64,000 nucleotides of DNA, from positions 15,872,001 to 15,936,000 of the forward strand of contig CM060731.1 in NCBI GenBank assembly GCA_030704615.1, written 5' to 3'. How positions within the stretch are numbered: the stretch's first letter is position 1; the number at the start of each line of letters is the position of its first letter. This DNA is from Takakia lepidozioides (lineage: Eukaryota > Streptophyta > Takakiopsida > Takakiales > Takakiaceae). Positions 56,697 to 64,000 of the stretch are shown piece after piece. The position numbers and the translations under genes are program-made. Below the pieces are notes generated by a model. That model was not told the DNA's origin and did no database searches. It saw only the letters and a program-made list of their open reading frames with translations.

Positions 56697-57545
56697 TTAA
56701 GAAAGCCAAGGTCTTGGAGTAGATGACGGAAGCCAAATAGCTTCAGTGCTAGCTTTAGTCAAGGCCATGTATTCGGCCTCTGTGCTAGACAAGGCAATGG
56801 CCCGTTGCTTGCGACTGGCCCAGGTAATAACACCAGCAGAAAGAATAAAAGTGTATCCGGAGGTGGAATGCCTAGAATCGAGATTGCCACCCCAATTTGC
56901 ATCAGAAAACCCATATAGAGGGCGAGGCTGAAGAACATGAGTGTATTGGAGATATAGATGTAGAGTGCCTTTGAGGTATCGAACGATACGCTTAACGGCA
57001 ATCCAATGGGGACGACGACCTGGATTAGACATAAATTGGGCCACAACTCCCACTGGATAGGAAAGGTCGGGCCTGGTGCAAACCATTGCCCACATTAATG
57101 AACCACAAGCAGATTTATAAGGAACAGTAAGCATGAACTGCATAGCCTTGTCAGTGGTAGGACAATCTTTGGCAGAAAGATGAAGTCCCAGTTCCATAGG
57201 GGTGCGGAGGGGAACTTTGCTATCTTGCATATTAAATTCCTTGAGCTTTTGAAGGAGATACCACTTTTGAGAGAGTCGAATCCAGCCAGCAACTCTGTCC
57301 CGGGTAACTTCATGACCAACACAATGGTGGACTTCCCCTAAGTCGGTCATCTCAAATTCCTTCTTGAGACAGTCTTTCAAATAAGTAAGGAGAGAGAGAC
57401 TCTTACTTGTGATGATGGTGTCGTCCACATAAAGGGCTAAGATTCCAAAATCAGGTTGTTTATCATAAATATAGACATTGGGATCAGCCGTAGAGCGAAC
57501 AAAACCAATTTTAAAAAGGAAAATATCGATACATTTATACCACAT
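56697..57545 (-). pseudogene. copia reverse transcriptase and RNase H
   Basis: MWYKCIDIFL, LYVDDTIITS (YVDD catalytic motif), LKKEFEMTDLGEVHH, RPDLSYPVGVVAQFM, and the RNase H motifs DANWGG and ALSSTEAEYMAL. A preceding piece at 57555-57740 (HQLDVKTVFLNGILDEDIYM) carries the first catalytic Asp and is cut off by an in-frame stop. Confidence 0.8.
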
Positions 57546-58616
57546 GCGGGAGGACTATTTGAGTCCATGAATAGATCGGTGTAACTTGCAAGATCGTTGG
57601 AGATCCCCGACATCTTCAAGGCCATCGGGAATCTGCATATAAATGTCTTCGTCCAATATCCCATTAAGGAATACAGTTTTGACATCTAACTGGTGGACAT
57701 GAAGATCATATTGAGCCGCAAGTGCCCCGAATGGAAGCAATCTTCACCACAGGAGAGAATGTCTCATGGTAGTCAACTCCGTAGGATTGTGTAAAGCCCG
57801 TGGCCATTGAACCTTGCTTTGTAGCGTGCAATGGAGCCGTTAGGATTCATCTTCGGCTTGTAAACCCATTTGCAGCCTACAGCTTGGCGGCCAGTTCAGG
57901 AAGAGCTGTAATGGTCCAAGTATGATTGCGCTCCATAGAGAGAAGCTCATGTTGCATATAAGCAGCTTGCCATTGAGGGGCATCTGGTCTGGAAAGGGCT
58001 TGCAACTTGATTACAAGTCGTGGGCTCAGTGAGGTCAACACAATGAGTGAAGAAAGTGTGCTTCCTAGGGGTGGTAGGTCGAGCTAGACTGGATGGGGGT
58101 GAATAGGGTGTGGTTTGATATCCTAATTCTGGTACTTCTGCGAGGGGGAAGAGGAGATGGAGGACGAGAGCTGGGAAGAGAGGTGGATCCAGTAGCTTGG
58201 GTAGTAGGCCGTCTAGGATATGTCTTTAGAACAACATGAGACGGTGTGCCAGGAGGGGTAGGCGAGATGGGAGGAGGTACTGCTCCCACTGGAGGTGCAG
58301 GGTAGGGTGGTGGAACAATTGTATTAGGATAGGGTTGAAAGAAAGTCAACACTTGCTACAATTCTTCATCGGTAAGGCTATCAGCATTGAAAGATTCGAG
58401 GTTGACAAGAGATGAACGTCACGAGAAATAATGACCCTACGATCAGACGTGCGCTCCAGCTTACAAGCTTTAGAGGATTCACTATATCCTAAGAAGCGAC
58501 ATTATGTACTCCTGGGATCTAGCTTAGTACGAGTCTGTTCATGGACATGAGCAAAAGCAGTGCAGCCAAATACTCTCATATGAGATATGTCAGGTTTAGA
58601 ATTATGCCATAGTAGC

Positions 58617-58985
58617 TCATAAGGAAGCTACGGTTGGGATACGATTGTTGACATAATTGGTTGTAATCATGGCCTCTCCCCAATATGTTTTGGAGAGATA
58701 AGCATGAAATAAGGTAGATCGCACCATCTTCATGAGGGTTTGGTTCATGCGCTCTGCAACACCATTATGTTGAGGGGTATGAGGAACTGTCAACTGCCTA
58801 TGTATCCCATACTGAGCACAGAAGTCGGTAAAGGCTTGCGAAACATATTCGCCTCCATTGTCAATTCGGAGAACCTGAACTGTTTTGTAGAGTTGATTTT
58901 CAGCATAGCCACTCTTTGAAAATGTGGAGAGCATGAGACTTCTTGCGTAATAAATACAACCTAGTGTAATGCGAGTAGTCATCAA
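58617..58985 (-). pseudogene. copia integrase core
   Basis: LRIDNGGEYVSQAFTDFC, HRQLTVPHTPQHNGVAERMN and YWGEAMITTNYVNNRIPT are the D...E part of the DDE catalytic core. A Pro-rich linker piece (58065-58352) lies between it and the reverse transcriptase. The N-terminal HHCC part is poorly preserved around 59120-59560, though CVSCIQG survives. Confidence 0.75.
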
Positions 58986-59597
58986 TTAAAGTCATAAAGT
59001 CACGAAAACCAGAATGGGTTGCAGGTGTAAGAGGTCCACAGATGTCTCAGTGAACCTAGAAGCTTAGTAGCACGACTGGCACCATCCTTTGGGAAAGGCT
59101 TACGGTTGTGTTGGCCTTGGATACAAGACACACAAGGGGAAAATTTGTTCAAAATTATATGAGCAATGCCCCGAACCATGTTGCCAGTGAACAGTTGGTG
59201 AAGCCGTGCAACCAGGGCATGACAAGACTGACTGCGACTTCATTCTACATTATGTACAGTTGCCCCAAGATATGGAAGAAAGGCCTGCCCTGTCACAGCA
59301 TCCAGATATGGACACACATACAATTTGAGTGCCCAAGACCAAGCTCACTTGGCCAAGATAAATCATACAATGCAGGTGGCTGTTCATATGGCAAAATAAA
59401 GTAACTAATCACTGGCCAGAGTCCTTTAGAGCTTACCATCACTGTTTCACATGAGGCTAATGCCATGTTTTGCAAATAGCACCTCACTATGCTCCATTCC
59501 ACAACAAATCCAGGTCCACACTTCAGCAAGTGTGGCAGTAGATGCTGGGATGGCAAAAATGGGAGGGGGAGGGCATGACTCACCAAGTTTGTAAAGG

Positions 59598-60014
59598 TCA
59601 TTTACTTGGGGACATTTTGGCAATAAGCTGACCTTGGGAGTCTGTAAGGGAACAAATTCCACGGCGTAAAACCATCTCACCATTGGAAGAATCAAGATGT
59701 TTGATGGAATAGGGGTTCTTGGTAAGGCCAGGGACATAAAGAACATTAGATATAATGATAGGCTCACCATGAGGAAGGGTAACGTAGACATCGCCTATGC
59801 CAACAATAGATTGAGTCGAGTTGTCTCCTAAATAGACAACTTGAGCAGGATCTAAAGAGGTGTAGGTATGAAAGTGACTCCTGTCATGGGCCATGTGGTC
59901 CGTGGCACCGGTATCAACGTACCAACTAGTATCCCTTGTAGGAGTAGGAGACATAGATGTGTCAAACAAGCGTCTAAGAGCCTTTGGTCTATCCCGCTCG
60001 CTTTTCTGCGGCAA
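59598..60014 (-). pseudogene. copia aspartic protease
   Basis: SWYVDTGATDHM contains the DTGA active-site motif, followed by LGDNSTQSIVGIGDV and NVLYVPGLTKN, the standard copia protease pattern. A degenerate zinc knuckle (KCFYYKMTNHLIKDC, with Tyr in place of the second Cys) lies just upstream at 59989-60225. Confidence 0.75.
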
Positions 60015-60376
60015 TGCGCTTGCGACAGTCCTTAATGAGATGATTGGTCATCTTGTAGTAAAAGCATTTTAAAGAACACTTCCCATTAGAGCTAGGGGGC
60101 TGACTGGCAGATTGGACAGGGGATACAATTAAGGTAGAAGGTCGACCTCCTCCTCGAGGTATGAACCCCTGCTTTTGGGTGTATAGTAAAGTGGCAATAG
60201 GTTCAGGATCATCATGTTTCATCATGGTCTCCTCTTGGAGAAGATAGGTGATCAGTTGTGTAAGGGTAAGAGCCTAATTTCCTCTTAAGGCTGTTAAAAA
60301 ATTACGATATGAAGGTGACATACTACGCATCAACGATATAACAGCCTCCTCGTTAGGTACCCTCGAACCAGCAGAG

Positions 60377-60820
60377 CTAAGTTGATCTAACAAAGCCGAA
60401 AAGCATGAATATGTTTAGTAAGGCTCCCTCCTTGAACTTTAGAGTGACAAGCTGATCCTTAGGATATATCTTGGTCACCGTGTCTTGTGCATCATATAGA
60501 TTGTTAAGTGTTGTCCATGCTTCTTGAGCGATGGTAAAAGCAGTAACATGATTTATCTGGCTATTATCCAGGCAATTAAGAAGATAGGATAACGCAATGT
60601 TGTTTTGGTTATCCCATTCCATCTTGCTGCCAATGCCAGTAGCAGGAGTATGCACAACTGCTCCTCCTGAAGTTGGGATGGGTGTGGTGGGTCTTCGCAC
60701 TGTGCCATCAACAACACCTTGCATTTTCTCAGCTCTTAAAAACATTAGGAACCTATGTTTCCACACATGGAAATAAGTTCCATCGAATTTGGGAAGGTCA
60801 GTGATCTTTAAGTCTGTCAT
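60377..60820 (-). pseudogene. copia gag N-terminal part
   Basis: It begins MTDLKITDLPKFDGTYFHVW, with LMFLRAEKMQGVVDGT, then WDNQNNIALSYLLNCL and AQEAWTTLNNLY, the conserved gag (UBN2-type) pattern. The frame is lost near 60400. Confidence 0.75.
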
Positions 60821-61083
60821 CTTCCCAACGATCTGTTGACTTCACAATGAAATCAGCAAAGCTGTTTTTAGAACTTCTTCATCTTCAGAAGAACTAATAC
60901 GAACCCGCCTATGCGGATCTTAAAGTGCTTATTTTTCAAAGCAGCTTACTCGAATTATATTTTGTTTTGTTGTGCTTCTGATAAGCACCTAAAAGAAAAA
61001 TGAATAAGTGAGATCCTATGGTTCGAGGCGTCCCTCGACTACTGTGGATCGCACTAGACAACTTTAGTTGGTTTCACAGGATG

Positions 61084-61095
61084 GCTCTGATACCA
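61084..61095 (-). other. copia primer-binding site
   Basis: On the minus strand TGGTATCAGAGC follows the LTR end. It is complementary to the 3' end of initiator-Met tRNA and is the common plant copia primer site. Confidence 0.85.
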
Positions 61096-61097
61096 TG

Positions 61098-61215
61098 TGA
61101 TAAAATGAGAGCATTTAGATGAGAGAGAGAATGAGAGAGAATCCTTCTGTATATTACAAAGTAACTTCTTAATAATGTTTTCTTCTTTTTAGGTTCTAGA
61201 CTAAGGAAGATGACA
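61098..61215 (-). repeat. copia 5' LTR
   Basis: On the minus strand it begins TGTCATCTTCC and ends TTTTATCA, with the TG...CA termini of LTRs. At 118 bp it is very short for a copia LTR. Confidence 0.75.
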
Positions 61216-61539
61216 GATGTGCATTCAAATGTGTGTGTGAAGCGAACTGAGAGATAACAGTGTGGTAATGGTAGGGCAGGTGATCAAGGGATGTAATCAG
61301 GGCATTCTGGGTGCTGACGGCATACCCCCCATGCTGGCAGGTTCGTTTGGCTTCACCTGGCCCTTTTTGCAATCAATGACATTTCTGCTGTTGTTTAAAT
61401 GTGCATGCGCACAAATGCAGAGGCAAAGAGGGATGTTGTAGATGCACATCTATTGATCAGTTCTTATTGGAGTTGGATGGACACACTCTTAAAGGCATGG
61501 TACCTGCATGATACTAATTCTGCTGAAGCGACTTGAGGA

Positions 61540-62985
61540 TGCGAAGGAGTTTTCAACACTATGGCTGAACGAGATGTGGTGTTGTGGAACGCGATGCTTG
61601 CAGGGTGTGCACAGCAGGGGCACGGGATAGGGCTTTGGAGACCTATAAGCAATTGATGGGGGAAGGGGTGAAGCCCGACCACATCACGTTTGTGTGCGTT
61701 TGCAGTGCGTGAGCAAGCCTGGCAGCCCTAGAAAAGGGCAAAGAGGTGCATGGTTGCATCACCAAAGTTGGAATTGTATCAGATGTGATTATGAACAATA
61801 CCCTCGTGGACATGTATACCAAATGTGGGAGCATTGACGATGCGGAGGGAGTGTTCAACACTATGGCTGAACGAGATTTGGTGTCGTGGAACACGATGCT
61901 TGCAGGATGTGCACAGCAGGGGAGCGGGATGGAGGCTTTGGAAACCTATGAGGAACTGATGGGGGAAGGGGTGAAGCCCGACCACATAACGTTTGTGTGC
62001 GTTTGCAGTGTGTGTGCAAGCCTGGCAGCCTTGGAAAAGGGCAAAGAGGTCCATGGTTGCATCGTCAAAGCTGGAAATGTATCAGATGTGATTTTGAACA
62101 ATACCCTTGTGGACATGTATGCCAAATGTGAAGGGAGTGTTCAACAATATGGCTGAACGAGATTTGGTGTCATGGAATGCCATGGTTGCAGGATATGCAC
62201 AGCGGGGCGCGGGATGGAGGCCTTGGAGATCTATGAGCAAATGATGGGGGAAGGGGTGAAGCACAACAACATCACGTTTGTGTGCGTTTGCAATGCTTGT
62301 GCAAGCCTGGCAGCCCTGGAAAAGGGCAAAGAGTGCATGGTGACATCATCAAAGCTGGAATTGTACCAGTTGTCATTCATGGTGGACATGTATCTGAAAT
62401 GTGGGTGCATTGAGGATGCAAAGGGAATATGGCTGAATGAAATGTGGTGTCGTGGAACGCGATGATTGCAGGATGTGCCCAGCATGGTTGTCATAGGGAG
62501 GTCCTGCAACTATTTGAAGGAATGCGAGCGGTTTGAAGCCGGACAGTATCACCTTTATACGTGTTCTCTCTGCATGCAGCCACACTGGCCTACTGGATGA
62601 AGGAAGACGCTACTGGGATTCCCTGAGTCAAGATTATGGTGTCACTCTGACAGTAAAGCACTTTGGCTGCATGGTGGACCTTCTTGGATGTGCGGGACAA
62701 CTGGATGAGGCAGTGGACGTGATTAATTCAATGCCATCAATCCAGATGTTGTGGTGTGGAAGGCCTTGCTTGGTGCCTGCAGAATCCATGGCAATGTGGA
62801 GTCTGAACATGTGGCAACATCTATCCTCACGTGGGATGAACATGATGCTGCGACTTATGTGTTGCTATCAAACATCTATGCTGCAGCTGGCAGGTGGGAT
62901 CCATCTGGGCAGCAGAATGTTCTCTCTGCATTTTACCAGCGCCTAAACAACAAGCTGTATGTCCCATCACATTTCACATGAGCTT
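61540..62985 (+). pseudogene. PPR (PLS-class) pseudogene with tandemly amplified modules
   Basis: PPR triplets are recognisable: DMYTKCGSIDDAEGVF, MAERDLVSWNTMLAG, GEGVKPDHITFVCV, CASLAALEKGKEVHG. The ATGGCTGAACGAGAT anchor recurs at 61561, 61863, 62149 and (diverged) 62429, so about four copies of a 280-302 bp unit are in tandem. The last part has LLDEGRRYWDSL, FGCMVDLLGCAGQLDEA, WKALLGACRIHGN and LLSNIYAAAGRW (E region). Frames change several times and a stop (TGA near 61710) interrupts one copy. No DYW domain follows. Confidence 0.75.
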
Positions 62986-63069
62986 GTTCTTCCTTGTACA
63001 ACAATTTGACACATAGAGTAGTATATATAGCTACCTATTATGTCTCTCTTTCTCAAAAAGATGCAGAGA

Positions 63070-63245
63070 GGAAAAGGAGATTGTCACTGCCCAATGTGAG
63101 GATGGCCTGAAGACAATATCCATTTTCTGCTATAATGTCCGGGGTATTCTCATCAGAGAGCGACCCTTGTCAGGACCATCAGGAATATAGTCTCTGCACC
63201 TCTGTTCACTATCTTTCAAAATCTCGAGGCTGAGCCTGAAGCACC
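63070..63245 (+). mobile_element. LINE zinc-finger (zf-RVT) fragment
   Basis: Plus-strand translation gives CPM-stop-GWPEDNIHFLL-stop-CPGYSHQRATL, a decayed copy of the Cys-rich end of a plant LINE ORF2, different from the family at 51-56 kb. A similar TCTCGAGGCTGAGCC word is at 26586-26603. Confidence 0.5.
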
Positions 63246-63265
63246 CTCTCTGAACTTGTTTCCAG

Positions 63266-64000
63266 CACTACAACAGATGAGCGTTTTTATGACTTCACAT
63301 ATGACTATTTTTTCAGTCTTATATGCGTTCATGACTACATCACTCTGTAGTGAAAAAAACCCTGTCATAGCGACTAGTCTTTAGGACTGCGTTTTGCAAG
63401 TCATATCCATGACTGCTTGCGTGGCACCTGGAGTCCTGCTGCAAAGAGGGTTGCAGTCACAACTATATGACTAATATATGACTACATTGTCTGTTGAGCG
63501 CTGCCTACATGGAGAGGCTTCAGCGGGACACGTGCGCCACTGCACAAGCGACACGTCATGCATTCGTCAGGGGATCATATGACTATATGTCTACAAAGTG
63601 ATGCCTACATGGAGAGGCGACGGATGGACACGTGCGCCACTGCGAATTTGACATGTCACAACTTCTTGCCATGATCATATGACTACATGTCTGCACAGTG
63701 ATGCCTACATGGAGAGGCGCTAGCGAGACACGTGTGCTATGGCAGATTTCACACGTGGTGACTACATGACTCGCTCATATGACTACAGGGATGTCTACAT
63801 GGAGAGATATTAGCGGGACACCTGTTGCACTTGAGATGTGACATGTGGCACACAGACAAAATATATGACTAGCATATATGACTACGGATCTTTACACGTG
63901 GTGAAAATATGGATAAAGAATGTCGTGTCATATACTGCCACGTGTTCTGGTTTGAGCAAGAGTGATGCCACGTGTCATCAAGATTGTTTTCCGAAATAGT
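63266..64000 (+). mobile_element. CACTA-like element end, runs off the window
   Basis: It starts CACTACAACAGA, as at 5052. TATGACTA/ATGACTACAT words recur throughout 63290-63890, as expected for subterminal repeats. The element continues past the window, so its coding capacity is unknown. Confidence 0.5.
63485..63870 (+). repeat. ~100-bp tandem repeat inside the CACTA-like end
   Basis: CTACATGGAGAG recurs at 63505, 63605, 63705 and 63795, each followed by an AGCGGGACACGTG-like block and ATCATATGACTAC. The spacing is 100, 100 and 90 bp. Units differ by substitutions. Confidence 0.75.

Larger units (their letters stand above)
56316..61215 (-). mobile_element. Ty1/copia LTR retrotransposon, decayed
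   Basis: On the minus strand: LTR (61215-61098), primer-binding site, gag, zinc knuckle, protease, integrase, reverse transcriptase, RNase H, LTR (56433-56316). Integrase before reverse transcriptase is the copia order. The coding part has many frameshifts and nonsense codons, including a TAG where the family has Gln just before MWYKCID. The two LTRs differ at roughly 7-8 of 118 positions by eye, so the insertion is not recent. No matching 5-bp target duplication was seen. Confidence 0.85.

Noticed and set aside
59108-59404. 98-codon plus-strand frame inside the copia element
   Set aside because: The minus strand here reads a degenerate copia pre-integrase zinc region (CVSCIQG), so the plus frame is most likely a shadow.
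63485-63870. Possible CRISPR-like array
   Set aside because: The units are ~100 bp tandem copies with similar spacers in a plant transposon end, not short repeats with unique spacers.

Overview
The window is nuclear DNA of a land plant. The evidence is intron-rich genes (up to 25 coding exons), a full-size PDR-type ABCG transporter, a PSPG-box glycosyltransferase, a plant thioredoxin-type glutathione peroxidase, DYW-class PPR fragments, and copia, LINE, hAT and CACTA repeats. Decayed PPR loci and the general look of the proteins suggest a non-seed plant (fern, lycophyte or moss) rather than an angiosperm. That placement is an inference of low certainty.

Layout. 1-11.8 kb has no host gene. 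It holds transposon debris: an 8-bp-TSD MITE, a decayed BED-zinc-finger hAT transposase, at least four copies of a tRNA-derived SINE, a CACTA-like end, a miRNA-like hairpin, three hAT-like non-autonomous elements stacked between four copies of one 8-mer (GTTTGGAC), and a fourth relative further on. 11.8-18.5 kb (+) is a 15-exon ANTH/AP180 (PICALM-type) clathrin adaptor. 20.0-26.1 kb (+) is a 14-exon AFG1-like mitochondrial AAA ATPase. 27.4-29.9 kb (-) is a 6-exon glutathione peroxidase, tail to tail with the ATPase. 30.3-31.2 kb (+) is a PPR-DYW pseudogene. 32.0-42.9 kb (-) is a 25-exon full-size ABCG (PDR) transporter with an intact frame. 45.6-49.3 kb is a two-exon UGT (-), whose promoter and first exon also occur as an inverted decayed copy 3 kb away. 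50.1-56.3 kb (-) is an old LINE fragment beside a nearly complete LINE. 56.3-61.2 kb (-) is a decayed Ty1/copia element with 118-bp LTRs. 61.5-63.0 kb (+) is a second PPR pseudogene built from tandemly amplified modules. 63.27 kb to the end is a CACTA-like end with ~100-bp tandem repeats.

For the ANTH, AFG1, GPX, ABCG and UGT genes I placed exon junctions by hand. All junctions are GT-AG with continuous phase, and the assembled frames are 584, 455, 183, 1528 and 529 residues. The five genes serve unrelated functions (endocytosis, mitochondrial quality control, peroxide removal, membrane export, glycosylation); there is no operon-like logic. The most interesting signals are in the repeats: the stacked hAT elements, the SINE family, a LINE whose two ORFs are in one frame and separated by one UAG codon, and the inverted UGT duplication.
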